A stretch of DNA of 62,446 nt from Clostridia bacterium (GCA_017536635.1 JAFXHA010000039.1:1-62446), one strand, 5' to 3'. Positions 41,050 to 49,970 are shown, counted from the first letter of the stretch. Notes: generated by a model from the letters alone, not told the origin. Program-made: numbers and translations.

Positions 41050-41979
41050 ATGGCTAACATTTATCGCTCGGTTGAGCAGCTTGTCGGCAGAACACCGCTA
41101 ATGGAGCTTGTAAAAATAGAAAATAAATATAACTTAAAAGCAAAGCTTTACGCAAAGCTGGAGCTTTTTAATCCTGCGGGAAGCATTAAGGACAGGGTCG
41201 CGCTTGAAATGATCAACGATGCAGAGGCGCGCGGGATTATTAAGGCGGGCTCGGCAATCATTGAGCCGACGTCGGGTAACACGGGTATTGGTATTGCGGC
41301 AATAGCGCGCGCGAGGGGATACAGAGCTATTATAGTTATGCCCGACAGTATGTCCGAGGAGCGAAGAAAGCTCGTCCGCGCGTATGGAGCCGAGCTTGTG
41401 CTTACCGATGGAAAGCTTGGAATGGCAGGAGCCATCTCCGAGGCGGAAAAGCTTCAAAGTCAGCTGCCTGACAGTATCATTGCGGGACAGTTTGATAATC
41501 CTGCGAATTCGGCGGCGCACAGAAAGACCACAGGACCTGAGATATACGAGGATACCGATGGCGAGGTCGATATATTCATCGCTTGTGTCGGCACGGGCGG
41601 AACGATTACGGGTGTTGGAGAATATCTGAAATCCCAAAATCCGCTTGTTAAGGTGATTGCGGTAGAGCCTGAAAGCTCCCCCGTGCTCTCGGGTGGCAGT
41701 GCAGGCGCTCACGGTATACAGGGAATAGGAGCGGGATTTGTGCCAAGCGTGCTTAATACCGAGATATACGACGAAATAATGACTGTGTCGGATAAGGACG
41801 CATTCGCTCGCGGTCGAGAGCTTGGTGTTGAAGAAGGGTTGCTCGTGGGCATATCCTCGGGTGCAGCGCTGGATGCGGCGATACGAGTAGCGTCCCGCGA
41901 GGAGAACGCTGGCAAGAGGATAGTGCTGATCTTTCCCGACACGGGATCGAGATATCTCTCGACTCAAATGTTTGAATGA
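41050..41979 (+). CDS. cysK: Cysteine synthase (O-acetylserine sulfhydrylase)
   Basis: The enzyme makes cysteine from O-acetylserine and sulfide using pyridoxal phosphate. The PLP lysine is Lys47 in NPAGSIKDR. TSGNTGIGIAAIARARGY binds the substrate carboxylate, GTGGTITGVGEYL holds the phosphate, and the C-terminal GISSGAALDAAI is typical. At 309 aa it is the standard length. I start it at 41050, with GAGGAGAT upstream, rather than seven codons earlier. It is transcribed alone; serine acetyltransferase is not in the window. Confidence 0.96.
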   Translation: MANIYRSVEQLVGRTPLMELVKIENKYNLKAKLYAKLELFNPAGSIKDRVALEMINDAEARGIIKAGSAIIEPTSGNTGIGIAAIARARGYRAIIVMPDSMSEERRKLVRAYGAELVLTDGKLGMAGAISEAEKLQSQLPDSIIAGQFDNPANSAAHRKTTGPEIYEDTDGEVDIFIACVGTGGTITGVGEYLKSQNPLVKVIAVEPESSPVLSGGSAGAHGIQGIGAGFVPSVLNTEIYDEIMTVSDKDAFARGRELGVEEGLLVGISSGAALDAAIRVASREENAGKRIVLIFPDTGSRYLSTQMFE

Positions 41980-41985
41980 TTTAAA

Positions 41986-42016
41986 TAAAAAGGCTTGGAA
42001 AAATCCAAGCCTTTTG
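41986..42016. terminator. Terminator between cysK and solute-binding lipoprotein 3
   Basis: AAAAGGCTTGGA and TCCAAGCCTTTT form a stem followed by GTTTTTTG. Almost the same hairpin occurs at 46287-46317. Confidence 0.85.
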
Positions 42017-42026
42017 TTTTTTGATT

Positions 42027-43715
42027 TTAATAATCAAGAATATCTACCATCAGGTTTTTGAGCTTTGTTGTTGCGGTACCCTTTATCTGCGGCCATACTG
42101 CAGAAATGCTGGAATATGCACCGCTTCCGTTGCCCGACCATATCTTTCTTATAGCGAGGAATACCTCTTCGTAAGATCCTGTGCTGAGATTTTCAACTCT
42201 CAGGGATGCTCCGTAAAGGACGCCGAAGTCGAATACCATTCCGTTTCGAATGATATTGAACATTTTTTGCATATGCTCGTCGTGTCCGGCGTTCTGCCTC
42301 TTGAGATATATCTCAAAATAAACGGGTGCTATACGGCGATTGCCCTCTGCCGCGATAAGCTCAAGCACGGTTGCGGAGCGCTCAAACGCATCTGCCTTTG
42401 CGGCCTTGGGGATAAGATAGGAAGTGTATCCGCCGGTCAGAGGCGTAGAATAGGTATTTTTTACGCTTGATTTATACAGGGGAAGGGGAAGTATCGTGAA
42501 ATCTATTTCGAGATTCTGTTCGATCATAGCTACGTCCGAGTATGCGAACATTGCTCTGCCCTCGGAGAACATTTTGTATCTTGTGGGATCCTGCTTGTAA
42601 ACGTCGTTGTCGTTGAGCTGAGCCTGCCACCAATCTATAAAGTCAATAATAGGCTGCTGGTCAAGTGTCCAGTCGAACGTGCCTTTATTGTTCATTTCCG
42701 TGTATCTGAAGCCCGATGCAAACAACCAGTTGTCGAGCCACGCACCACGCTCTGTGCCGAGGAAACCGTACGTATCGCCTTCGTCGGAATCCATATTTTC
42801 TGTGTTGGTGTTCTCATAAGTATCCTGCGCGAGAACCATCATATTTTCCATCGTCCAGGCACCGTCGTAAACCATATCGTAAAGATCAAACTTATCCTTG
42901 CCCGCGTGCTCACTTGAGAAAAATTCGTTGTTAACGAAAATGCAAAGCATCTTGCTGAAGGAAGGATAAGAGGAGTTGTCGGACATCCAGAAGATACGGC
43001 CGCCGACCATTATTTCCTTCTTGATTTCCTGTCCCCAATATTCCTTGGTGGTTTCCAGAAGATTGAGATTGTCAGATTCCGCAAGGTCTCTGGAGAGTCC
43101 CTTTGCCGCAACGAGCGGGGGAATAAGGTTGTATGCGAGTGAGAGGTCATAAGGGGTTCCCGCACCCGAGGCAGCTTCTATTTCCGACGTGAAGGGATCC
43201 ATATCCGAATATCCGCCGTAAAGGGGAGTAAAGACGAAATCTATACCAACGTATTCTTCTATCCACTTCTGACGGTTTATTATGGCATCCTTGACTATAT
43301 CTCCGTCGGATTCCTCAAGGAATTCTCCGGCAGAAATAAGCGAATCGGCGAGCACCTTGAACTCATATCCGCCGTAATCTCTGTCCTCGGGGATGTCAGA
43401 CCCCTGAAAGTTTTCGGGCTTGAGAAGATCCTCAAGCGTGTAATCCTCATATTTTGAGGTGTCGTCAACTACAACGTTTGTGTCGGTAGCAAAGCTGATC
43501 TCCTCGGTCTCCGAATCTTCCTTGCTGTCGCTTTCATCTTCCGAATCCTCGCTTGGCGCGGAATCGTCTTTTTTGGTATCTGCAGTGGTCGATGCCGTAG
43601 TATCCTTCGTGCCATCCGATTCGCCACCGAGATTGGTCTTCTTGGAGCTGCATCCTACGAACACTGCCGTTATCATAAGCAATGCAAGCACGAGAGCTAA
43701 GATCTTTTTGAACAT
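42027..43715 (-). CDS. Extracellular solute-binding lipoprotein, paralogue 3
   Basis: A 562-residue lipoprotein with signal MFKKILALVLALLMI, lipobox VFVGC and a Ser/Asp/Glu-rich linker. Motifs match the other copies (IPPLVAAKGLSRDLAESDNL, GGRIFWMSDNSS, EGRAMFAYSDVAM, QIKGTATTKLKNLMVDI). The start at 43715 follows GGAGG. It begins 34 bp after the clan GH-D-like hydrolase on the same strand, so the two form one operon, with an AraC regulator divergent. This links at least this binding protein to a specific glycosidase substrate. Confidence 0.86.
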   Translation of the reverse strand: MFKKILALVLALLMITAVFVGCSSKKTNLGGESDGTKDTTASTTADTKKDDSAPSEDSEDESDSKEDSETEEISFATDTNVVVDDTSKYEDYTLEDLLKPENFQGSDIPEDRDYGGYEFKVLADSLISAGEFLEESDGDIVKDAIINRQKWIEEYVGIDFVFTPLYGGYSDMDPFTSEIEAASGAGTPYDLSLAYNLIPPLVAAKGLSRDLAESDNLNLLETTKEYWGQEIKKEIMVGGRIFWMSDNSSYPSFSKMLCIFVNNEFFSSEHAGKDKFDLYDMVYDGAWTMENMMVLAQDTYENTNTENMDSDEGDTYGFLGTERGAWLDNWLFASGFRYTEMNNKGTFDWTLDQQPIIDFIDWWQAQLNDNDVYKQDPTRYKMFSEGRAMFAYSDVAMIEQNLEIDFTILPLPLYKSSVKNTYSTPLTGGYTSYLIPKAAKADAFERSATVLELIAAEGNRRIAPVYFEIYLKRQNAGHDEHMQKMFNIIRNGMVFDFGVLYGASLRVENLSTGSYEEVFLAIRKIWSGNGSGAYSSISAVWPQIKGTATTKLKNLMVDILDY

Positions 43716-43749
43716 AATACCCTCCATTTGTGTTTATTTAATAATAATT

Positions 43750-45324
43750 TTAAACCAATTTAAATACGCTTCCGGGATCGGCGATGTCGTGAAAGGCCGC
43801 GCCTTCAAGTCCGATCTGCGAGAGAAGCGCCCCGTCGAGCCTCAGCGTATTGCCTTCGATGTGTACGCCCTCAAGGTCGGTTATGTCCTTTTGCTCGTCA
43901 AGCAGTATATCGCCGCCGAACAGGCGCATTCCCTCAATGCATCTGTCAAACTCAAGCGTAAGAGAGCGATATAAACCGAAAACTCCGAAGCATTTGTCAG
44001 CTGAGATGCCGCGTGCTGCTATATCTACCTCGGGTGTCGTACAGTTCATAATGCCGTCGATAGTTCTCGGTAGCGTGGCTATGGTGTATACGCCTGTCTC
44101 ACGGTTTACAGATGCTACCACGTACGGATGATGCTCCATCAAGTAGTGTCGGGGTCTTGTGTCAAGTATTTCGGGAAGAGAAGTGTTGCGCGCAACTATT
44201 TTAGGCGCGGTCTGTCGGATCGACTTGCCCGCATAGGCGTTTTGCGTGTAAGGATATGGCTCTTTTTCATAGGTCCAACTATCTGTGAGCCATTCGTTTG
44301 AGCTTACCGTCTCCCCCTTCTTGAAGGTCATCGCAGGTGCGATGCGTTGCCAGCGCAGAGCGCGCTGATAATGGTCAAAGGAGTGAAATTCGGATTTTAG
44401 GGTAGCCTGTTTTGAAATTCCGTTCTTCATAATATCGCTCGGGAGCATAGTGATTATGCTTCCGCGAAGCAACGGATGCGACATGATTCCCATAGTACAT
44501 CCAAGAGAAGCCGCAAGATAAGGCTCTTCGCCGACGTTTATAATGCCGCCGCAGTCGTAATCCATATCGCAGTCAAGCGTGAGCATAGCGTGCGCACGTC
44601 CAAGAGAGGTAACTGAATTGAAGTCAAATTTGACGTCATAGCAACGGAATGTGTCAGATATTTTCAAGGTGTTTGCAAGCTTTTCCTTGTCGTCGTTTGG
44701 ATTAAAGAACCAGCTGTCAAGTATTGCGTGCTCAACTGTAACGTCCGGCGCGTATTCCTTGAATATTTCGGTCAGCGCTCTGCGATAGTCAACGTCGCGC
44801 TCGTGTATACCCCAATCCACCTTGAGATAAGCGATGCCTGCATAGCTTAGCCATTTTGCGCGCTCTATCCAATATTCCTTGAACTGATCAAGGCTGAACG
44901 GCTCGTCCTTTGTTTCTCCTATACAGCTCATCGGAACCCACAATCCTGTGCCCGCGTATCCGAGATCGAGTATCTTTTTATTAAGTATTGCCAGATTCTC
45001 CGCGGGTGTTTTGCCGCCGTATGGGAAGCGCTCCTCATTGAGTATCAGAGAGCCGAAAGCGTAGTAATCACCGTTATAGGGAACGTCCCAGCCGTCGTCA
45101 AGCACTACGTACATATCCTTGCGTACGTCCTGCATATATTCGGACAGAACCCCGCGCTTTCCGAACAGGAACTCATCGCTGAGCATTTCGCGCTGAACTA
45201 TATCGTGATTAGGAATGTCGTATGTGCGCATGTGCAAAAAGGCGTTTGGCATAAAAAATCTTTGATTACGCCACGAGCACCAATAATTTGCGGTATTTTT
45301 TCCTTCTGAAGGTATAAGTTTCAT
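43750..45324 (-). CDS. Putative clan GH-D-like glycoside hydrolase
   Basis: I do not recognise the exact family. The 524-residue protein has a TIM-barrel core with patterns seen in alpha-galactosidase-related (clan GH-D) enzymes: MYVVLDDGWDVPYNGDYYAFGS near residue 85, LDLGYAGTGLWVPM, and GIAYLKVDWGIHERDVDYR near residue 170, where the Asp of LKVDWG is in the position of the nucleophile. A beta-sandwich C-terminal part follows. There is no signal peptide. The start at 45324 follows AGGAG; an upstream start adds 15 residues without a site. The operon with a solute-binding lipoprotein and the divergent AraC gene support a role in oligosaccharide use. Confidence 0.65.
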   Translation of the reverse strand: MKLIPSEGKNTANYWCSWRNQRFFMPNAFLHMRTYDIPNHDIVQREMLSDEFLFGKRGVLSEYMQDVRKDMYVVLDDGWDVPYNGDYYAFGSLILNEERFPYGGKTPAENLAILNKKILDLGYAGTGLWVPMSCIGETKDEPFSLDQFKEYWIERAKWLSYAGIAYLKVDWGIHERDVDYRRALTEIFKEYAPDVTVEHAILDSWFFNPNDDKEKLANTLKISDTFRCYDVKFDFNSVTSLGRAHAMLTLDCDMDYDCGGIINVGEEPYLAASLGCTMGIMSHPLLRGSIITMLPSDIMKNGISKQATLKSEFHSFDHYQRALRWQRIAPAMTFKKGETVSSNEWLTDSWTYEKEPYPYTQNAYAGKSIRQTAPKIVARNTSLPEILDTRPRHYLMEHHPYVVASVNRETGVYTIATLPRTIDGIMNCTTPEVDIAARGISADKCFGVFGLYRSLTLEFDRCIEGMRLFGGDILLDEQKDITDLEGVHIEGNTLRLDGALLSQIGLEGAAFHDIADPGSVFKLV

Positions 45325-45387
45325 ATTTTTACTCCTGTCAATGAATATTATTTCATTATACGGTTTCATTGTATCATATCATAATTG

Positions 45388-45405
45388 ATTTGTCTATTGA
45401 CAAAT
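45388..45405. promoter_or_regulatory. Palindrome overlapping the divergent AraC/hydrolase promoters
   Basis: ATTTGTC-TATT-GACAAAT is a perfect 7-bp inverted repeat that overlaps the -35 (TTGACA) of the AraC gene and the -35-like TAGACA of the divergent hydrolase. It is a candidate AraC-family operator. Confidence 0.5.
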
Positions 45406-45426
45406 TGTGCTTTTGTATGGTATAAT
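45397..45426 (+). promoter_or_regulatory. Promoter of the AraC gene (GH-D-like locus)
   Basis: TTGACA (45397-45402), an 18-bp spacer and TATAAT (45421-45426). Confidence 0.7.
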
Positions 45427-45450
45427 TTCACTGTGAGGGGGTGAGCCTTT

Positions 45451-46287
45451 ATGAGTATACTGAGCAGAGTTGCCGTTAAGAGCGGAGACACGGATTATGA
45501 TTTTAACGTTTATTCCGTCGGACTTGAAAACACTGTTCCCGGTAAATCTGTCGGACCTTGCGTCAGAAGCAAATACGTTATTCATTACGTATTGGGAGGG
45601 CGTGGCACGTTCAACGGCATTCCGATAGAGCGTGGAGACGGCTTTTTAATATGTCCGAATCAGCTTCATAAATATACCTCGGACGTTGAGGCTCCGCTTC
45701 AATATGGCTGGATATCCTTTTACGGATATGAAACCGAAAAGGTGTTGAGCAAGGCGGGGATCGAGCTGAGAAATCAAGTTTTCAAGTGCGATTGGATTGA
45801 CGATCTGGATACGTTGTTCGAGCTCTTATGTCGGGACAGATTCGATACGATAGATGCCGAGAAGTACCTTGAGGGATGCTTTCATATCTTGATGTCATTT
45901 CATATAAAGGCATATAATGAGCGAACTATGTCTGCTACTCAGAAAAGCCTGACTAAAGAGCACGTGGCAGAGGCGGTGAAATATATCAATGCCAATTATT
46001 GCCGAAGGCTTACTGTGGAAGAGGTGGCGGCTGAATGCTTCGTCAGCGCGCATTATCTGTCTAATATTTTCAAAAGGGAAATGGGCTTTTCACCGCAGAA
46101 TTATATTGTCGGTGTAAGGATCAAACGCGCCAAGGAGCTGCTCGCGATAGAAAATCTGTCTATAACAGATATAGCTAATTCGGTAGGATATGCCGACGTT
46201 CTGGCGTTTTCAAAGATATTCCGCAAAAACGTGGGAGTGTCTCCAAGCGTTTATCGCGCAAGGCTCATAGAAGGTAAAGATAAATAA
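45451..46287 (+). CDS. AraC-family transcriptional regulator (GH-D-like locus)
   Basis: The cupin sensor domain is at residues 20-110 (HYVLGGRGTFNGIPIERGDGFLICP, then QYGWISFYGYE). Two helix-turn-helix motifs are in the last 100 residues (LTVEEVAAECFVSAHYLSNIFKR and LSITDIANSVGYADVLAFSKIFRK), ending VSPSVYR. GAGGGGG precedes the ATG. It is divergent from the hydrolase-lipoprotein operon and probably activates it in response to the released sugar. Confidence 0.92.
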   Translation: MSILSRVAVKSGDTDYDFNVYSVGLENTVPGKSVGPCVRSKYVIHYVLGGRGTFNGIPIERGDGFLICPNQLHKYTSDVEAPLQYGWISFYGYETEKVLSKAGIELRNQVFKCDWIDDLDTLFELLCRDRFDTIDAEKYLEGCFHILMSFHIKAYNERTMSATQKSLTKEHVAEAVKYINANYCRRLTVEEVAAECFVSAHYLSNIFKREMGFSPQNYIVGVRIKRAKELLAIENLSITDIANSVGYADVLAFSKIFRKNVGVSPSVYRARLIEGKDK

Positions 46288-46317
46288 AAGGCTTGGATTT
46301 TTCCAAGCCTTTTGTTT
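46287..46317. terminator. Bidirectional terminator between AraC and oxidoreductase genes
   Basis: AAAAGGCTTGGA and TCCAAGCCTTTT form a stem followed by GTTTTTTG, near-identical to 41986-42016. Confidence 0.85.
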
Positions 46318-46328
46318 TTTGAATTTAA

Positions 46329-47618
46329 TTAAAGTCCGAGGTCTCCGTAAAGCGCGTCGATATCAACTACTTCGTTGTGGAGTCTGGAGTATTCGGCAGC
46401 GAACGAGATGTAGTGGTTCTTTGCCGAGGTTGCGATATCGGCTACCGAGCAACCGGTGTAGGTGCCGTTGAGGTAATCGTACATATCGGTAACGATGCCC
46501 TGGTCTCCGCCGCCGTGTCCGCCGAGAATGGACTCCTCGATCTCGGGAACGGGAACCATAGTGGTCTGCTTATCCTCAAAGGTATAAACGGTAATAGACT
46601 TGTCGCTTGCGAATGCGTAAAGCTCACCCTTTGTACCGAAGATTCTTATGTATCTTCCGCCCTTGTTGAATGCGTTCATCGAGAAGTTTACGGTTACTCC
46701 GTTCTCAAAGAGCATATTTACGACCTGATTATCAACTACGTCGTTGTTAGCGTGGTAAACGCAGAGACCGTAATCGGTGGTTCTGAGCGCTTCCATAACC
46801 TCTTCGTCGGTGGGAACAGCACCCTTGGCAACGTTTCTTGTTGCGGCACCTCTGAACCAGAGGTTAGTCTTTGCATCGTAGTAAAGCTTAATGCAATCGT
46901 AGGGGCAGTTAGCTCTTGCGGGGCACTCGCCGTCAACACAGCTAACGGGTGCTCCCTCGGGAGCGTTTTCAGCGTTAAAGTGAGCGATACTACCAAAGGA
47001 TTGAACCGACTTACATTTGGATCCTACGAGCCACTGGATCATATCAACGTCGTGGCAGCTCTTTGCAAGGATCATAGGAGCGGTCTCCTCGGAGCTATGC
47101 CAGTTGCCTCGAACAAAGCTATGGCTCTGGTGAACATTTCCAACCGCCTCAATGTGATTTATAGATACTATCTTTCCGATAGTACCCTCGTCGATAAGAT
47201 CCTTTACCTTCTTGAAGAAGGGAGCGTAACGGAGAACGTGGCAAACAAGGACCTTGGCACCCTTGTCTCTCGCAGCTACTGCGATATCAGCACATTCCTT
47301 TGCGGTCTGCGCAGCAGGCTTTTCAAGAAGGAGATCGTATCCGAGATCGATCGCCTTGAGCGCAGGCTCATAGTGCATATCGTCCATCGTGGAGATGATC
47401 GCAAGGTCAGCAAATTTCGGCTTTGCGAGGATCTCGCTCCAGCACTTGAAGCAGTTTTCCTCGGGAATGTTGTGCATATCGCGGATTTTGTTTCGTCTTC
47501 CCTCAACGGGCTCGGCAACACCGACGACCTCGTATTTTTCGGGCATAGCCTTCATAAGGGTTACGTACTTGGAGCCTCTGTCTCCGGCACCAATCAAAAT
47601 TACAGAAATCTTTTTCAT
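46329..47618 (-). CDS. Gfo/Idh/MocA-family NAD(P)-dependent oxidoreductase
   Basis: The Rossmann domain is at the N-terminus: SVILIGAGDRGSKYVTLM binds the dinucleotide and LLLEKPAAQTAKEC carries the family lysine in EKP. The C-terminal alpha/beta domain has SFVRGNWHSSEETAPMILAKSCHDVDMIQWL, including the conserved D-x-x-x-W region. Four cysteines (CVDGECPARANCPYDC, residues about 260-275) may form a metal site seen in one branch of the family. The reaction is oxidation or reduction of a sugar or inositol hydroxyl, unspecified. The start at 47618 follows AAAGGAAAAG; an upstream in-frame start adds 49 residues and lies 5' of the promoter's -10. Confidence 0.88.
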   Translation of the reverse strand: MKKISVILIGAGDRGSKYVTLMKAMPEKYEVVGVAEPVEGRRNKIRDMHNIPEENCFKCWSEILAKPKFADLAIISTMDDMHYEPALKAIDLGYDLLLEKPAAQTAKECADIAVAARDKGAKVLVCHVLRYAPFFKKVKDLIDEGTIGKIVSINHIEAVGNVHQSHSFVRGNWHSSEETAPMILAKSCHDVDMIQWLVGSKCKSVQSFGSIAHFNAENAPEGAPVSCVDGECPARANCPYDCIKLYYDAKTNLWFRGAATRNVAKGAVPTDEEVMEALRTTDYGLCVYHANNDVVDNQVVNMLFENGVTVNFSMNAFNKGGRYIRIFGTKGELYAFASDKSITVYTFEDKQTTMVPVPEIEESILGGHGGGDQGIVTDMYDYLNGTYTGCSVADIATSAKNHYISFAAEYSRLHNEVVDIDALYGDLGL

Positions 47619-47679
47619 AAGCTTTTCCTTTCGCGGCGAGAGCGCCGACTTTCCTATTTTTTCTATATTTTGAATCCTT

Positions 47680-47708
47680 ATTGTAGCATACTTTTTTTGT
47701 AAAGTCAA
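47680..47708 (-). promoter_or_regulatory. Promoter of the Gfo/Idh/MocA gene
   Basis: On the minus strand, TTGACT (47708-47703), a 17-bp spacer and TACAAT (47685-47680). This argues against the longer in-frame start. Confidence 0.7.
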
Positions 47709-47751
47709 TGCTTTGGTCAATTTTTTATATAAATATTTAACATCGCCGCTA

Positions 47752-49611
47752 TCAGTTAAGTACAAAGTCCGCTATGACGGGGTTATGGTCGGACGCATAA
47801 AGCGTGGGAAGATCGATGATGACCTTGTAAGTAAGCGCCGTCGCGTTTGAGGTGTGTACTACGTGATCTATCGAGGTATCACGCTTGCCGGGAAGTGTTC
47901 CGAGCGGTATGCCGTGATAGGTGGTGTACTCGTCGTTGATCTTATTAGCGGCGCTTACCTCGGCACTCTGCGTGTTTGCGTTCGTGAGCAGAGCCTTGAA
48001 ATAATCGGTATGTCGGTTGGTGTTATAATCTCCCGTGATGAAAACGGGGCAGTTCGAATATTGTGAGCGTATCTCGGATATCAGAGCTACCGTATCCTCG
48101 CACTGCATCATCTTGTAATCGTCCTTGACGTCCCAGTGAAGATTGATCAGCGCGAAGGTCTCGTTCGTTGATTTGGTTCGGAAAATTCCGTATGCGAGAT
48201 ATTTGTGATTTCTGCCCTGAGCAGTCTGTCGATACTCTACGTAACCCTTGTTCAACAGAGTCAGGGTGTTCTTATTGTATGCTATGCCGTTATAGCCTAC
48301 CGAGTTGTCGTCCTTTCTTCCAAGAATTATTTCATAATCATCGGAGATAAGAGGTCTTATATTTGACTGATAATATCCGTCGAATTCCTGGAATCCAATC
48401 ACGTCGGGCATATACGTGAGTATCGTATTTGCTGTGTAGAGCTTTCGACTCTCCGATGAGATATCGCAGAACATCTCGCTGAGCACGTTGAAGCTCATTA
48501 TTCTGATCTCTGCACCATCGGTGAGCTCCTTTGCCGATACGTTATCGCCAAACGACGAGTCGGACTTGAGCAGAACGCCGGTGCTTATCTGAGGCTTGTC
48601 GGAGAGCTCCTTGTCAAATCCGAGATCAAGCAGAGCGTTTACGGCGATCATAGTAGATACGGTTGAGTGGCCTGCAATGATGAGCTTGCTTCCTTCTGCC
48701 TTGACAATGTATCCGTCGGTTTTCTCGCTTACAGATGAGAGCGCAGATTTTGTTTCCTCACGCGAATAAGCGCCAACGAGGATCTCGTTTTGTTCTGCCT
48801 CATCGGCGTCCGAGTTTATGATATCAAGCCTTGTGTGGTAGATGTTATTTAAGTGCGTCTGTATTTCCGCCGCAAGATTTGAGAATGCGGGAGAAGTTGC
48901 TATAACGAAGGACGAGAGGGGCTGATCATCGTTGAAGAAGGGAGCAGAACCCTTATGAACGTAGCCGTTTTCATCAAGGTCGAGCACAACGTCGCCCTCT
49001 GCGTTGACCGAAACGCAGGAATAAAAGTATTCAGCGGCGTCTGAGAGCGCCTTTACGGTCGTTCCGAAAATTACGATCTTACCGCCTATCTTTTTTACAG
49101 CCCAGCCGTTCACTTCAAGACCGTCTGCCGCAGCGGCGCTTTCCTCGTGTGAGGTGTTGCCGATGAGGATCTCAAGATTTTGAGCGATGGGATAGGTGTC
49201 GGTCTTGAGCTCGAACTCGACGTCGCTCTCAAGATTATTGAGATGCTTTGTAAGCTCCATAGCAAGATTTTTGGTGTTTGTGCCGGCGGTCTGAGCGCGT
49301 GTTACACGGTATAACGCTTTGCCGTCCTTTGAGAGACGTATAAGCCCGTCGGCATAGGTTTCCTCGGTTTCGGGCGGATCGGTCTCCTTGCTTGTTTCGG
49401 ATTCGGACTCGCCAGATGTATCCGAGCTCTCGGACGTAGTCTCTGCAGTCGTCTCCGACGTCGTCTCAAGCACCGTGTCATTGGACGTCTCCGGCGAGGT
49501 GTCAGATGATAAGTCGTCTGAGGTCTCGTCGGGTAGCGTGCCGCCGGAGCAGGATGCGAAGGGGACTGTCAGCATCAAAACAGTTAATATCAAAGAAATG
49601 AATCTTTTCAT
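47752..49611 (-). CDS. Lipoprotein with endonuclease/exonuclease/phosphatase domain
   Basis: A 619-residue surface lipoprotein: signal and lipobox PFASC (Cys21), then a Ser/Thr/Glu-rich linker to residue 85 (repeats of ETTSETTAETTSES type). Two similar modules follow (residues 95-230 and 240-355, each with HLNN and an EILIG or EILVG-type strand). The C-terminal 270 residues are an EEP domain: IRIMSFNVLSEMF, DVIGFQEFDGYY, LINLHWDVKDD, VFITGDYNTNRH and SIDHVV with SDHNPVIADF. All catalytic positions (Asn, Glu, Asp, His) appear intact, so it may act as an extracellular phosphodiesterase or nuclease. Confidence 0.87.
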   Translation of the reverse strand: MKRFISLILTVLMLTVPFASCSGGTLPDETSDDLSSDTSPETSNDTVLETTSETTAETTSESSDTSGESESETSKETDPPETEETYADGLIRLSKDGKALYRVTRAQTAGTNTKNLAMELTKHLNNLESDVEFELKTDTYPIAQNLEILIGNTSHEESAAAADGLEVNGWAVKKIGGKIVIFGTTVKALSDAAEYFYSCVSVNAEGDVVLDLDENGYVHKGSAPFFNDDQPLSSFVIATSPAFSNLAAEIQTHLNNIYHTRLDIINSDADEAEQNEILVGAYSREETKSALSSVSEKTDGYIVKAEGSKLIIAGHSTVSTMIAVNALLDLGFDKELSDKPQISTGVLLKSDSSFGDNVSAKELTDGAEIRIMSFNVLSEMFCDISSESRKLYTANTILTYMPDVIGFQEFDGYYQSNIRPLISDDYEIILGRKDDNSVGYNGIAYNKNTLTLLNKGYVEYRQTAQGRNHKYLAYGIFRTKSTNETFALINLHWDVKDDYKMMQCEDTVALISEIRSQYSNCPVFITGDYNTNRHTDYFKALLTNANTQSAEVSAANKINDEYTTYHGIPLGTLPGKRDTSIDHVVHTSNATALTYKVIIDLPTLYASDHNPVIADFVLN

Positions 49612-49652
49612 ATGTTATCTCCTTTCGGGATTTGTTTGTATTGCTTAACTTG

Positions 49653-49681
49653 ATTTTATCATATTTTTTTATTCAAGTCAA
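49653..49681 (-). promoter_or_regulatory. Promoter of the EEP lipoprotein
   Basis: On the minus strand, TTGACT (49681-49676), a 17-bp spacer and TAAAAT (49658-49653). Confidence 0.7.
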
Positions 49682-49707
49682 TAATAAATAATAAATGTAA
49701 AAAAATC

Positions 49708-49736
49708 TTGACACGCAGATAAAAGTATGTTATAAT
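49708..49736 (+). promoter_or_regulatory. Promoter of tRNA-Gln
   Basis: TTGACA (49708-49713), a 17-bp spacer and TATAAT (49731-49736), a consensus match 14 bp before the tRNA. Confidence 0.85.
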
Positions 49737-49749
49737 ATCTTCTGCATTT

Positions 49750-49824
49750 TGGGATGTCGCCAAGCGGTAAGGCACCAGACTTTGACTCTGGCATTCGTCG
49801 GTTCAAATCCGGCCATCCCAGCCA
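49750..49824 (+). tRNA. tRNA-Gln (TTG anticodon)
   Basis: A 75-nt cloverleaf. The acceptor TGGGATG pairs with CATCCCA, the anticodon loop contains CTTTGAC, the T arm has GGTTCAAATCC, and GCCA is encoded. The 3' end continues into a mirrored hairpin (49814-49868). Confidence 0.96.
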
Positions 49825-49868
49825 GCAAAAAAGGACGCCACGGGCGTCCATTTTTGCTGGCTGGGATG
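49814..49868. terminator. Hairpin that mirrors the tRNA-Gln 3' end
   Basis: CATCCCAGCCAGC (49814-49826), which is the end of the tRNA, pairs perfectly with GCTGGCTGGGATG (49856-49868). An A-tract/T-tract and GGACGCC/GGCGTCC continue the stem. It has the same architecture as at tRNA-Arg(CCT). Confidence 0.8.
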
Positions 49869-49970
49869 ACCTTTCGATTTGCCCCGAGCATTTGCAGAGC
49901 AAATGCGTCGGTGCACATTCGCCGCCAAAGCCGTCGGGGTGCTCGCACACCAGCGGCTGAGCGTGCGAAT
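49843..49970. repeat. Family B repeat, copy 1
   Basis: GGCGTCC, T-tract, GCTGGCTGGGATGACC, CGATTTGCCCCGAGCATTTG, then GCATTTGCAGAGCAAATGC-type hairpin, CGTCGGTGCACATTCGCC and CCGTCGGGGTGCTCG. It is nearly identical to 50035-50160, with a truncated third copy at 51634-51690. Confidence 0.8.

Noticed and set aside
46377-47702. 441-codon plus-strand frame opposite the Gfo/Idh/MocA gene
   Set aside because: The minus-strand gene has the family motifs, promoter and ribosome binding site; the other strand has none.
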